From Clostridiales bacterium (GTDB lineage Bacteria > Bacillota > Clostridia > Christensenellales > Aristaeellaceae): a stretch of 64,000 nt of DNA. Under the pieces are notes generated by a model. It saw only the letters and a list, made by a program, of their open reading frames with translations, was not told the origin of the DNA and did no database searches. Positions 43,706 through 52,432 of the stretch are shown here, in pieces; the stretch's first letter is position 1, and each line of letters starts with the position of its first letter. The stretch covers positions 1-64,000 of the forward strand of contig SVGJ01000010.1 in NCBI GenBank assembly GCA_015056415.1, given 5' to 3'. A program made the translations under genes and the position numbers.

Positions 43706-44653
43706 GTGGTCAAATACCTGGCAAAGCGGTTCCTACGCTCGTTCATCACACTGTTTATCATTCTCTCCATCGTATTCGTCCTGGTGCGTCAAATGCCCAT
43801 CGAGGGCTATTTCCCCAACATTGAAAAGATGAGTCAGGCCGATATCGAACGCGACCTGCACATGATGGGCCTTGATCAGCCGATCCTGGTTCAGCTGTTC
43901 GACTTCTTCAAGGATCTCGTTTGCGAGGGAAGCCTGGGTGTGTCCCGCGTGTACCGCACCAATGTACCCGTGACCACTATTCTGGCGGACAAGATCCCCC
44001 TTTCTGTGCAGTTGGGCTCTATGTCTCTTTGCCTGGCGCTGCTGGTGGGTCTTCCCATGGGCACACTGATGGCCAAATACAAAGGCAAGCTGTTTGACCA
44101 CATCGGTACCGGCTTCATCGTGTTGATCAACGCCGTCCCCGCAGCAGTATATTACCTGTTCATTCAGCTCTACGGCACGGATCTGCTGAACATCAGCATG
44201 CTCTTCACCCGAAATCCCGAGGGCATCCGCTGGGTCCTTCCCGTGATCTCCATGTCGCTGGGCAATATTGCCTACTACGCCATGTGGCTGCGCCGCTACA
44301 TGGTTGATGAAAGCAAGAAGGATTATGTCATGCTTGCCCGCATCAAGGGCGCCAGCGAAAACCAGATCATGTTCCGGCACATCTTCCGCAATTCCTTTGT
44401 GCCGCTGGCTCAGTATATTCCCACCTCCTTCCTGAACACCGTCATCGGCTCGATTTACATCGAATCTCTCTATGGCATTCCCGGCATGGGCGGTCTGCTG
44501 GTTGACGTGATCAAGAAGCAGGATAACAACATGATCCAGGGTATCGTGCTGCTGTTTGCCTGCGTCGGCGTTATCGGCCTGATCCTCGGCGATATCCTGA
44601 TGGTCACCCTTGATCCCCGCATCAGCTTCACCAAGAAAGGAGGCGACCGTTAA
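43706..44653 (+). CDS. Peptide ABC transporter permease (OppB/DppB type)
   Basis: A 315-residue inner-membrane permease with about six helices. N-terminal KRFLRSFITLFIILSIVFVLVRQMP is typical of OppB, and the cytoplasmic coupling loop (DYVMLARIKGASENQIMFRHIFRNS) fits the EAA motif. It starts with GTG at 43706 behind GAGAGGAAG; the frame is open to 43574 but that crosses the stem-loop. The stop overlaps the next ATG by one base (TAATG). Confidence 0.92.
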   Translation: MVKYLAKRFLRSFITLFIILSIVFVLVRQMPIEGYFPNIEKMSQADIERDLHMMGLDQPILVQLFDFFKDLVCEGSLGVSRVYRTNVPVTTILADKIPLSVQLGSMSLCLALLVGLPMGTLMAKYKGKLFDHIGTGFIVLINAVPAAVYYLFIQLYGTDLLNISMLFTRNPEGIRWVLPVISMSLGNIAYYAMWLRRYMVDESKKDYVMLARIKGASENQIMFRHIFRNSFVPLAQYIPTSFLNTVIGSIYIESLYGIPGMGGLLVDVIKKQDNNMIQGIVLLFACVGVIGLILGDILMVTLDPRISFTKKGGDR

Positions 44654-45657
44654 TGGCAATTCTGAAGCACCCCAAGCTTGAAGAGCTGGAACAGCACTGC
44701 TGTGAGGCCCTGCAGGAAGACCTGAACGATCCTTCCATGTTTGCATATGCCGATTTTGACGAGACTGCAGTGGAACGCACCGGCGCGAGCAATTATTCCT
44801 ACTGGCGCTCCACGCTGAATGCCTTCAGCAAAAATAAAGTCGCCATGTTCCTGCTGTGCCTGATGCTGGCGGTGGTTTTGTTCACCTTCATCCAGCCGCT
44901 GCTGCCCGCGCAGTTCGATCCCTTTGATGTCAACAATGATCCGGCCACCGGCCTTCCCATTAAGAACCTGCAGCCCAACTCCGTGCACTGGCTGGGTACC
45001 AACTCCATCGGTCAGGACCTCTGGGCCCGTATCTGGAGCGGCACCCGTACCTCCCTGTTCATCGGCATCGCCGTAGCGATGATCGAAGCACTCGTAGGTA
45101 TTCTGGTCGGTGTGCTCTGGGGCTATGTCCGCAAGCTGGATTTCTTCTTTACCGAGATCTATAACGTGCTGGACAACATTCCTTCCACCATCGTCCTGAT
45201 CCTGATCTCCTTCATCCTCAAGCCCGGCGTCAGCACGATCATCCTGGCCATGAGCATCACCGGCTGGATCGGCATGGCGCGCTTTGTCCGCAACCAGGTG
45301 CTGATCATCCGCGACCGTGATTACAATGTCGCCTCCCGCTGCCTGGGCACCAACACCTGGCGCATCATCATGAAAAATCTCCTGCCCTACCTGGTGTCCG
45401 TCATCATGCTTCGCATGGCCCTGTCCATTCCCGGCGCCATCGGCAGCGAGGTGTTCATCACCTACATTGGCCTGGGCCTGCCCGCGACTACACCTTCGCT
45501 GGGCAATCTGATTAATGAAGGCCGCACCCTGATGATGAGCCCCAACCTGCGCTATCAGCTGATCTATCCCACGATCCTGCTGAGCATTGTCACCATTTCC
45601 TTCTATATGATCGGCAACGCCTTCTCCGACGCCGCCGACCCGAAGAACCACATTTAA
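44653..45657 (+). CDS. Peptide ABC transporter permease (OppC/DppC type)
   Basis: A 334-residue partner permease. A 60-residue cytoplasmic N-terminal extension precedes the first helix (KNKVAMFLLCLMLAVVLFTFI). The segment HWLGTNSIGQDLWARIWSGTRTSLFIGI and the coupling loop DYNVASRCLGTNTWRIIMKNLLPYL are typical of OppC. Coupled to the upstream gene by a one-base stop/start overlap. Confidence 0.93.
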   Translation: MAILKHPKLEELEQHCCEALQEDLNDPSMFAYADFDETAVERTGASNYSYWRSTLNAFSKNKVAMFLLCLMLAVVLFTFIQPLLPAQFDPFDVNNDPATGLPIKNLQPNSVHWLGTNSIGQDLWARIWSGTRTSLFIGIAVAMIEALVGILVGVLWGYVRKLDFFFTEIYNVLDNIPSTIVLILISFILKPGVSTIILAMSITGWIGMARFVRNQVLIIRDRDYNVASRCLGTNTWRIIMKNLLPYLVSVIMLRMALSIPGAIGSEVFITYIGLGLPATTPSLGNLINEGRTLMMSPNLRYQLIYPTILLSIVTISFYMIGNAFSDAADPKNHI

Positions 45658-45675
45658 TGAAGGGAGCGTAACGAA

Positions 45676-46779
45676 ATGGCAAATCCGATTCTTTCCGTCC
45701 GCAACCTTCATGTCAAGTTCAGGCTTCGCGGCCGTGTTCTCCATGCGCTGCGCGGCATCAACCTGGATGTTCTTGAGGGCGAAAGCCTTGCCATCGTCGG
45801 CGAATCCGGTTGCGGCAAAAGCGTGCTGAACAAGAATTTCATCGGCCTGCTGGATCAGAATGGCTTCATTGAAAGCGGTTCGATCCACTACTTCGGCATG
45901 GGCGATAAGATGCGCAACCATTCCGCCGCCGGCGAGGACGAGCTGGGCCGTCCCTACATCGACATGGCTCGGTTTGAAGACAACGAAGACTGGCTGCGCA
46001 TCCGTGGCAGCGAGGTCTGCATGATCCCCCAGGATCCCATGACCAGCCTGAATCCGCTGAAGACCATCGGTTGGCAGATCAGCGAAGCACTGGAGCTCCA
46101 CCGCGGCATGACCGGCGACATGGCCTATGACGAGGTCATCCGCATCCTGGAAGACGTCCGTATCGATGATCCCGAGCGGCGCTATAAGCAATACCCCCAT
46201 GAGCTTTCCGGCGGTATGCGTCAGCGCATCGTCATCGCCATCGCCATCGCCTGCCAGCCCAAGATCCTCATCTGCGACGAGCCCACCACCGCCCTGGACG
46301 TCACCATCCAGGCCCAGGTGCTGACGCTGCTCAAGGATCTGAAGGCCAAGTATAATTTGACGATCATCTTCATCACCCACGACCTGGGCGTTGTTGCCAA
46401 TATCGCCGAGCGCGTCGCCGTAATGTACGCCGGCGACATCATTGAACTTGGCACCGTGGACGATATCTTCTTTGACGCGCGGCATCCCTACACGTGGGCG
46501 CTGCTCTCCTCCCTGCCCCAGCTGGGCCAGCGCGGCGAGGAGCTGTATTCCATCAAGGGTACGCCTCCCAACCTGTTCAAAGAGATCAAGGGCGATGCCT
46601 TCGCCGCCCGCAATCCCCACGCATTGAAGATCGACCACATTCAGCAGCCCCCGTATTTCCATGTCTCCCCCACCCATAAGGCCCGCACCTGGCTGCTGGA
46701 TCCCCGCGCACCCAAGGTGGAGCCCCCGGCTGCGCTGAAGAAGATCAAGGATATCGGAGGTGTGAACCATGGCGACTGA
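45676..46779 (+). CDS. Peptide ABC transporter ATPase (OppD type)
   Basis: A 367-residue ATPase. Walker [15 protein letters not shown], signature LSGGMRQR, Walker [14 protein letters not shown] and the switch [10 protein letters not shown] are present, and the C-terminal oligopeptide-transporter extension holds the conserved [11 protein letters not shown]. The insert around 75-110 ([20 protein letters not shown]) lengthens it compared with common OppD. Overlaps the next ATPase gene by 11 nt. Confidence 0.94.
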   Translation: MANPILSVRNLHVKFRLRGRVLHALRGINLDVLEGESLAIVGESGCGKSVLNKNFIGLLDQNGFIESGSIHYFGMGDKMRNHSAAGEDELGRPYIDMARFEDNEDWLRIRGSEVCMIPQDPMTSLNPLKTIGWQISEALELHRGMTGDMAYDEVIRILEDVRIDDPERRYKQYPHELSGGMRQRIVIAIAIACQPKILICDEPTTALDVTIQAQVLTLLKDLKAKYNLTIIFITHDLGVVANIAERVAVMYAGDIIELGTVDDIFFDARHPYTWALLSSLPQLGQRGEELYSIKGTPPNLFKEIKGDAFAARNPHALKIDHIQQPPYFHVSPTHKARTWLLDPRAPKVEPPAALKKIKDIGGVNHGD

Positions 46780-47701
46780 TAACCGCGAAGTCATCCTGGA
46801 GGTGCGGGATCTGAAGGTTGCTTTCGGTACCCGCCGTAAGCGCTTCGAGGCCGTAAAAGGCGTCAGCTTTGACGTCTACAAGGGCGAGACCTTCGGTATC
46901 GTTGGCGAATCCGGCTCCGGCAAGACTACCATCGGCCGCAGCATCATCCGTGTGTATCCCACCAGCGGCGGTTCCATCAAATTCCACAATAAGGAGATCT
47001 CCGGCCGCATCAGCAGGGAGCTTGACCGTGAGATCACCAACAAGATCCAGATGATCTTTCAGGATCCCATGGCCTCTCTGAACGAGCGCGCCAAGATCGA
47101 TTACATCGTTTCCGAGGGTCTGCAGGGCCGTGGATACAGCAAAAAAGAGATCTCCGAAAAGGTTACGCAGGCGCTGAACGACGTGGGCCTCCTGCCTGAG
47201 TTTGCCTCCCGCTTCCCCCACGAGTTTTCCGGTGGCCAGCGCCAGCGAATCGGCATCGCCCGCGCCCTGGTCATGAACCCCGAGTTCATCATCGCCGACG
47301 AGCCCATCTCCGCGCTGGACGTGTCCATCCGCGCACAGGTGCTGAACCTGATGAGCCAGCTGCAGCGCGAGCGTGGCCTGACCTATCTGTTCATCAGCCA
47401 CGATCTGAGCGTCATGCGCTTCATCTGCGACCGTATCGCCGTGATCCACAAGGGTCTCATCGTGGAAATGGCCGAAACCGAGACCCTCTTCCGTCACCCG
47501 CTGCACCCCTACACCCGCGCACTGCTGTCCGCGATCCCCCAGCCCAACCCCATTGCTGAAAAGAACAAGGTGCTGGAGGTCTATGACCCTTCCTGCCACC
47601 ATTACGACACGGATCCCGCCGTCTGGACGGAGATCGAGCCCGGCCACCATGTGCTGGCCAATCAGGAAGAGCTGGAGCAGTATCGCGAGCGCCTGAAGTA
47701 A
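46769..47701 (+). CDS. Peptide ABC transporter ATPase (OppF type)
   Basis: A 310-residue second ATPase. Walker [15 protein letters not shown], signature [15 protein letters not shown], Walker [15 protein letters not shown], switch [12 protein letters not shown] and the C-terminal [15 protein letters not shown] extension identify OppF/DppF. Last gene of the operon, with a terminator 9 nt on. Confidence 0.94.
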   Translation: MATDNREVILEVRDLKVAFGTRRKRFEAVKGVSFDVYKGETFGIVGESGSGKTTIGRSIIRVYPTSGGSIKFHNKEISGRISRELDREITNKIQMIFQDPMASLNERAKIDYIVSEGLQGRGYSKKEISEKVTQALNDVGLLPEFASRFPHEFSGGQRQRIGIARALVMNPEFIIADEPISALDVSIRAQVLNLMSQLQRERGLTYLFISHDLSVMRFICDRIAVIHKGLIVEMAETETLFRHPLHPYTRALLSAIPQPNPIAEKNKVLEVYDPSCHHYDTDPAVWTEIEPGHHVLANQEELEQYRERLK

Positions 47702-47709
47702 AGCTTTCA

Positions 47710-47737
47710 CCGCATGACATGAGTCATGCGGTTTTTT
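47710..47737 (+). terminator. Terminator of the peptide ABC operon
   Basis: 9-bp stem CCGCATGAC/GTCATGCGG, 4-nt loop, then six T. Confidence 0.88.
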
Positions 47738-47740
47738 CAC

Positions 47741-47778
47741 AAAAAATGCCCCGCATGATCTATTTCATCATGCGGGGC
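47741..47778 (-). terminator. Terminator of the LacI-uxaC-GNAT unit
   Basis: 12-bp stem GCCCCGCATGAT/ATCATGCGGGGC with a 7-nt loop; AAAAAA on its left gives a U-tract on the minus strand. Its arm shares CCGCATGA with the terminator 20 nt to the left. Confidence 0.85.
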
Positions 47779-47783
47779 GTCCT

Positions 47784-48227
47784 TTACAATTCAAACCGAT
47801 ATACACGAACCCTACGCTTTCCCTCAGCATACATCTCGTTATCCTCGGGAATGTCAACGATCTCCAGCAATCTTCCACCTGCGATCTCGCAGGTGCGGTA
47901 CGATGCGGCGTTATCCGGCACGCATGTAATGATCACGTAGTCCATACCATGCTTTCTGGCCTGCCTGAACAACAGCTCACAGGCTTTGGCCGCATAGCGG
48001 TGCCCACGATAAACCTCGTGGATGCCATAGCCGATATTGCCGCCCACATAGGTCTTGTCGTTATGGCCGATCCGGAGATCGCAATAGCCCACGACCGTTC
48101 CATCCAGCAGGCAGATATCAAAGTAGTATGCAGGCAGCCAGCGTTTTTCCGGCTGTGCCTCACAGGTGCTCTTCAGCCGCAGAAAAATCTCCGCATCACG
48201 CAGATCGACAGTATCAAAAAATTTCAT
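47784..48227 (-). CDS. GNAT-family N-acetyltransferase
   Basis: A 147-residue GCN5-type acetyltransferase. The acetyl-CoA loop is GIHEVYRGHRYAAKACELLFRQA (R/Q-x-x-G-x-G/A form) and the C-terminal strand VIITCVPDNAASYRTCEIAGGR is typical. Substrate unknown. It begins 6 nt after the uxaC stop and probably rides on that transcript; similar GNAT genes often end sugar operons without a known link. Confidence 0.85.
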   Translation of the reverse strand: MKFFDTVDLRDAEIFLRLKSTCEAQPEKRWLPAYYFDICLLDGTVVGYCDLRIGHNDKTYVGGNIGYGIHEVYRGHRYAAKACELLFRQARKHGMDYVIITCVPDNAASYRTCEIAGGRLLEIVDIPEDNEMYAEGKRRVRVYRFEL

Positions 48228-48233
48228 ATCGGC

Positions 48234-49643
48234 TCACTTCTGGGCAAAGTTGAAATACTTCCGGGCATTCACGCAGCTGATGCCGGTGACGATCTCGCCA
48301 AGGATATCATAATCCTGGGGGAAACGTCCGTCCTCGACCCACTGGCCCAGCAGGCGGCACAGGATGCGGCGGAAGTACTCATGCCGGGGATAGCTCAGGA
48401 AGGAGCGGCTGTCGGTCAGCATGCCAACAAAACCAGCCAGATAGCCAAGCTGTGCCAGGGAGGTCAGCTGATCGGTCATGCCCTCAAAGTGATCATTGAA
48501 CCACCAGGCAGAACCGTGCTGTATCTTGCTCACGGCCTCGCTGTTCTGGAAGCAGCCGCAGATGGTATCGATCGCCGCGTTATCGTTTGGATTCAGGCTA
48601 TAGAGGATGGTCTTGGGCAGATTGCCGGCCTTCTCCACAGCGCCCAGGAGCGCAGCCGTCTGCCCGGCAGGCGCGAAATTATCGATGGTGTCATAGCCGG
48701 TATCCGGGCCGAGCTTGGCGTACATGGTCAGGTTGTTGTCGCGGCGGCAGCCGTAGTGCAGCTGCATCACCCAGTTCAAGCGCTTGTACTCGGCAGCGAA
48801 GAACATCAGGCAAGCCGTCTTGTAGGCCGCTTCTTCCCTGGCGGTGACGCTCTCGCCGGCCATTCGCTTGGCGAAGATCGCCTCGACCTCGTCATCGGTG
48901 GCGGGCTCGAACATCACATAATTGATGCCGTGGTCGCTCAGGCAGCACTTGTTGGCATGGAAATACTCCATACGCCTGGTCAGGGCAACCTTCACATCGG
49001 CAAAGGTCCTGATCTCCATCTCCGCGGCCGCGGACAGCTTGGCCAGGTAATCGGCAAAATCAGGCTTTTCGATATTCACAGCCTTGTCGGGACGCCAGGC
49101 AGGCCAGACGTTGGTCTTGAAGGACTTGTCCGCTGCCAGCTTCTGATGCCACTCCAGGTTGTCGATGGGATCGTCCGTGGTGCAGATGGTCTCGACATTG
49201 CTCATTTCGATCAGGCCGCGAACGGAGTAGCCCACGGACTGCAGCTTCTCATTGGCGATGTTCCACACCTCGTCGGCGGTCTTCGCGCTCAGGGCTCCAT
49301 GATAGCCGAAGAAGCGCTGAAGCTCAAGATGGCTCCAGTGATACAGCGGGTTGCCAATGCCTTTGCCCACGACTTCCGCCCATTTGCAGAACTTCTCATA
49401 GTCGGTGGCATCACCGGTGATGTACTTCTCGTCCACACCGGCGCAGCGCATCAGGCGCCACTTATAGTGGTCTCCACCCAGCCAAACCTGGGTGATGTTC
49501 TCATACTTGAGATCCTCCCAGATCTGCTTGGGGCTGATATGGCAATGATAGTCGATGATCGGGCACTTGGCAGCGTACTCGTGATAGAGCTTGCGGGCCG
49601 TTTCAGTGTTCAGCAGAAAATCCTTGTCCATGAAAGCCTGCAT
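48234..49643 (-). CDS. uxaC: Uronate isomerase (glucuronate/galacturonate isomerase)
   Basis: A 469-residue amidohydrolase-fold isomerase converting D-galacturonate to tagaturonate and D-glucuronate to fructuronate. The start with LYHEYAAKCPIIDYHCHISPKQI carries the metal-binding HxH, and segments such as WRLMRCAGV, TTDDP and the late MLTDSRSFLSYPRHEYFRR are those of UxaC. Full length. ATG at 49643 has AAGGAG 8 nt upstream; an ATG at 49664 precedes that site. It follows the LacI gene by 56 nt with no terminator, so it is probably in the regulator's transcript. Confidence 0.95.
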   Translation of the reverse strand: MQAFMDKDFLLNTETARKLYHEYAAKCPIIDYHCHISPKQIWEDLKYENITQVWLGGDHYKWRLMRCAGVDEKYITGDATDYEKFCKWAEVVGKGIGNPLYHWSHLELQRFFGYHGALSAKTADEVWNIANEKLQSVGYSVRGLIEMSNVETICTTDDPIDNLEWHQKLAADKSFKTNVWPAWRPDKAVNIEKPDFADYLAKLSAAAEMEIRTFADVKVALTRRMEYFHANKCCLSDHGINYVMFEPATDDEVEAIFAKRMAGESVTAREEAAYKTACLMFFAAEYKRLNWVMQLHYGCRRDNNLTMYAKLGPDTGYDTIDNFAPAGQTAALLGAVEKAGNLPKTILYSLNPNDNAAIDTICGCFQNSEAVSKIQHGSAWWFNDHFEGMTDQLTSLAQLGYLAGFVGMLTDSRSFLSYPRHEYFRRILCRLLGQWVEDGRFPQDYDILGEIVTGISCVNARKYFNFAQK

Positions 49644-49699
49644 GGTTCTCTCTCCTTCAAGCATAAAGCATTATATGTAATCCACACCGGTGGATCCGG

Positions 49700-50710
49700 T
49701 CACTTCCTGGTGGATTGACGAAGCACCAATTCGCCTGTAAACACCGTTTTCTGAGGCATTTCCTTGCCGTCCAGCACACCCATCATCGTCTCGACGATGT
49801 GGTCACAAATGGCCTTCAGCTTATTATCAACGCTGGTGAGCTCCGGTTCGCAGAAATTGCAGTAGGTGGAGTTGTTGTAGCCCGCCACGCACAGATCCTC
49901 AGGTACCCGCTTGCCGGCTGTCCGGGCGTATTTCAACGCGCCGATGGCAAGGCTGTCCTCGCTGGCAAGCACCGCATCAAACTGCACGCCCCGCTTTTCC
50001 ATCTGCAGCAGCTGGTCGCGCACATCCTGCACGCTCATCTTGTCCTGAGCGAAGTAACACAGCAGCGTTTCATCCGCCTCCACGCCTCTGTTCTTCAACG
50101 CGGCACGATAGCCTGCCAGCTTCTTGCGGCCGGAATAGTTTTTGCTGTGATACAGGTAGAGGATCCGCTTGCAGCCGGTATCCAGCAGGTGCTGGGTCGC
50201 CTCCATGGTGGCACGCTGATCATCGCACAGCACACAATAGACACGCTCGCAGGCAAAGGAGCCGTTCAGCAGAATCAACGGCGTGCTTTTGGCTGCCTGA
50301 CGGATGTAGTCGTTATCCTTATCGGCATTCTCGATGAAGGAAGAACCCATCAGCACCATACCGTCCACATGACGGGATTTGAGCAGCTCCACGCCGGCAA
50401 TGCGGGCGTCCAGGCCTTTGCCCGTGCAGCTTAGCACGCAATCGTAGTTCCGGGTGCGGAAGGCATGCTCCAGATAAGCCAAAGCCTGAGCCTGATAGGG
50501 ATCCGAAGCATCGGGACAAAGAAGGCCGATGGTCTTCATGGTGTTCAGACCAAGGCCTCGGGCAAACGCATTGGGAACGTAGCCGCTATCGTTGATGACG
50601 GCCATGACCTTTTGCCTGGTAGCGGGGCTGACGTGAGGACTATCGTTCAGCACACGGCTCACCGTTGCGATCGAAACGCCCGCCTTCTTGGAAATGTCGT
50701 AGATATTCAC
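49700..50710 (-). CDS. LacI-family transcriptional regulator of uronate use
   Basis: A 336-residue repressor. The HTH (IYDISKKAGVSIATVSRVLNDSPHVSPATRQKV) is at the extreme N-terminus, followed by a periplasmic-binding-protein-like sensor domain (TIGLLCPDASDPYQAQALAYLEHAF...). The start is GTG at 50710, which places the HTH correctly; ATGs upstream would add a tail through the promoter. A 14-bp palindrome (50730) lies just before it, with matching sites before uxaB and the pectinase pair. By position it is the likely controller of all three units, with a uronate or its keto form as inducer. Confidence 0.93.
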   Translation of the reverse strand: MNIYDISKKAGVSIATVSRVLNDSPHVSPATRQKVMAVINDSGYVPNAFARGLGLNTMKTIGLLCPDASDPYQAQALAYLEHAFRTRNYDCVLSCTGKGLDARIAGVELLKSRHVDGMVLMGSSFIENADKDNDYIRQAAKSTPLILLNGSFACERVYCVLCDDQRATMEATQHLLDTGCKRILYLYHSKNYSGRKKLAGYRAALKNRGVEADETLLCYFAQDKMSVQDVRDQLLQMEKRGVQFDAVLASEDSLAIGALKYARTAGKRVPEDLCVAGYNNSTYCNFCEPELTSVDNKLKAICDHIVETMMGVLDGKEMPQKTVFTGELVLRQSTRK

Positions 50711-50729
50711 GCGCTCACCCCTCTTGGAT

Positions 50730-50743
50730 TGTAAGTGTTTACA
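50730..50743. promoter_or_regulatory. Palindromic operator 1 (before LacI gene)
   Basis: TGTAAGTGTTTACA: arms TGTAA/TTACA with a 4-nt centre. It lies 12-25 nt downstream of the predicted LacI-gene transcription start, a position for autorepression. Confidence 0.75.
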
Positions 50744-50761
50744 GGGATCCTCTCTTGATTG

Positions 50762-50790
50762 ATTATACACGCTTTTCACCGGATTTGCAA
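50762..50790 (-). promoter_or_regulatory. Promoter of LacI-uxaC-GNAT
   Basis: Minus strand TTGCAA, a 17-nt spacer, TATAAT. Predicted start about 50755. Confidence 0.7.
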
Positions 50791-50851
50791 CACCTATTTC
50801 ACTTTCACCGTCCAGATCCGTCAAAAACTTTGCCTGAATACACAAAATGCA

Positions 50852-50880
50852 TTGACGGAGAGGAAAAAAGGATGTACAAT
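50852..50880 (+). promoter_or_regulatory. Promoter of uxaB-uxaA-MFS
   Basis: TTGACG (50852-50857), a 17-nt spacer, TACAAT (50875-50880). Predicted start about 50887, just before operator 2. Confidence 0.75.
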
Positions 50881-50894
50881 GAAAGCGCGTGAAA

Positions 50895-50908
50895 TGTAAT
50901 CGTTTACA
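50895..50908. promoter_or_regulatory. Palindromic operator 2 (before uxaB)
   Basis: TGTAATCGTTTACA: arms TGTAA/TTACA. It lies about 8-21 nt downstream of the predicted start of the uxaB transcript. It also fits the general cre pattern TGWAANCGNTNWCA, so CcpA binding is possible too. Confidence 0.8.
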
Positions 50909-50959
50909 CGCATCTGATCAGCAATTCACCACACCAGAGATATCATGGAGGATTTTACT

Positions 50960-52429
50960 ATGGATCGACTCACTGCCGCCATGGCGCCCGCCGCTTCCCG
51001 TCCCGTGAAAGTGCTTCAGTTCGGCGAAGGCAACTTCCTGCGCGCTTTCGTTGACTATTTCATCGACATTGCCAACGAAAAGGCCGGTTTCAATGGCTCG
51101 GTCGCGCTGGTGAAGCCTATCTCCATCGGCACGCTGTTCCCCGCCTTCAAGGAGCAGGACTGCCGCTACACCGTGCTGCTGCGTGGCCTGGTGGATGGCG
51201 AGGCTGTGGAGCAATCCCGTGTGATCACCTCCGTATCCGACGCCGTAGACGCCTATGCTGATTACGACGCCTACGCCGCCTATGCCAGGTGCGAGACCCT
51301 GCGCTTCATCGTTTCCAATACCACTGAGGCCGGCATCGTCCTGGATGAAAACGACAAGCTTGAGCTCTGCCCGCCCAATTCCTACCCCGGCAAGCTTACC
51401 AAGCTCCTTTACGAACGCGCCGTACACTTCAACTATGCCCATGACAAGGGTCTGATCATCCTGCCCGTGGAGCTTATTGACGATAATGGCGTCATGCTCA
51501 AGAAGTGCGTGATGGCCCTGGCGAAGCTCTGGAAGCTGGGCGAGAAGTTCGAAACCTGGCTGGAGGAAGCCTGCGTGTTCACCTCCACCCTGGTGGACCG
51601 CATCGTTACCGGCTATCCCCGCGGCGAGGATCAGGCCATCTGGGAGAAGCTTGGCTATGAGGACCGCATCCTGGTCACCGCCGAGCCCTTTGGCCTGTGG
51701 GTCATCGAGAGCGAAAAGGACCTCTCCGGCGAACTGCCCCTGCCCCGGTGCGGACTGCCCGTGATCTACACCGATAACCAGAAGCCCTATAAGCAGCGCA
51801 AGGTGCGCATTCTCAACGGCGCTCACACATCCTTTGTGCCCATGGCCTTCCAGTGCGGCTATGACTATGTGCTGGACGCCATGAACGATCCGATGATCAA
51901 GACCTTCATGCAGAAGACCCTCTATGATGAAGTCATCCCCACGCTCACCCTTCCCAAGGATGATCTGATGGCCTTTGCGGAAGCCGTGACCGCCCGCTTC
52001 ATGAATCCGTATATCAAGCATGCCCTGCTTTCCATCTGCCTGAACAGCGTTTCCAAGTGGCGTGCCCGCTGCATGCCCAGCCTGCTGGTCTACGCCGAAA
52101 AGGAAGGCAAGCTCCCTGAACACCTGACCTTCTCCCTGGCCGCGCTGATGAGCCTGTACCATGGCGGCAAGATCGCGGACGGCAAGCTGGAATGCGTCCG
52201 CGACGGCCAGCCCTACACCCTGCAGGATGATGCTGCCGTGCTGGAGTTCTTTGCCGAGAAGTCCTCCCTGCCCGCAGGCGAGATGGTCAAGTCATTCCTT
52301 GGCAACGAAGCCTTCTTCGGCGCCGACCTGATCAAGGTTCCCGGTATCGTGGAAAGTGTGACCGCTTCCCTGGAGGATATTCTGTCCCGCGGCATGAAGG
52401 CCGTTATGACCGAGCGTTTCGGAGGCTGA
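50960..52429 (+). CDS. uxaB: Tagaturonate reductase (altronate oxidoreductase)
   Basis: A 489-residue mannitol-dehydrogenase-family enzyme reducing tagaturonate to altronate with NADH, the second step of galacturonate breakdown. The N-terminal LQFGEGNFLRAFVDYFID is the UxaB form of the nucleotide-binding segment, and KVRILNGAHTSFVP carries the family catalytic lysine/asparagine region. Full length. ATG at 50960 has GGAGG 8 nt upstream. Followed by uxaA after 3 nt. Confidence 0.95.
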   Translation: MDRLTAAMAPAASRPVKVLQFGEGNFLRAFVDYFIDIANEKAGFNGSVALVKPISIGTLFPAFKEQDCRYTVLLRGLVDGEAVEQSRVITSVSDAVDAYADYDAYAAYARCETLRFIVSNTTEAGIVLDENDKLELCPPNSYPGKLTKLLYERAVHFNYAHDKGLIILPVELIDDNGVMLKKCVMALAKLWKLGEKFETWLEEACVFTSTLVDRIVTGYPRGEDQAIWEKLGYEDRILVTAEPFGLWVIESEKDLSGELPLPRCGLPVIYTDNQKPYKQRKVRILNGAHTSFVPMAFQCGYDYVLDAMNDPMIKTFMQKTLYDEVIPTLTLPKDDLMAFAEAVTARFMNPYIKHALLSICLNSVSKWRARCMPSLLVYAEKEGKLPEHLTFSLAALMSLYHGGKIADGKLECVRDGQPYTLQDDAAVLEFFAEKSSLPAGEMVKSFLGNEAFFGADLIKVPGIVESVTASLEDILSRGMKAVMTERFGG

Positions 52430-52432
52430 ATC

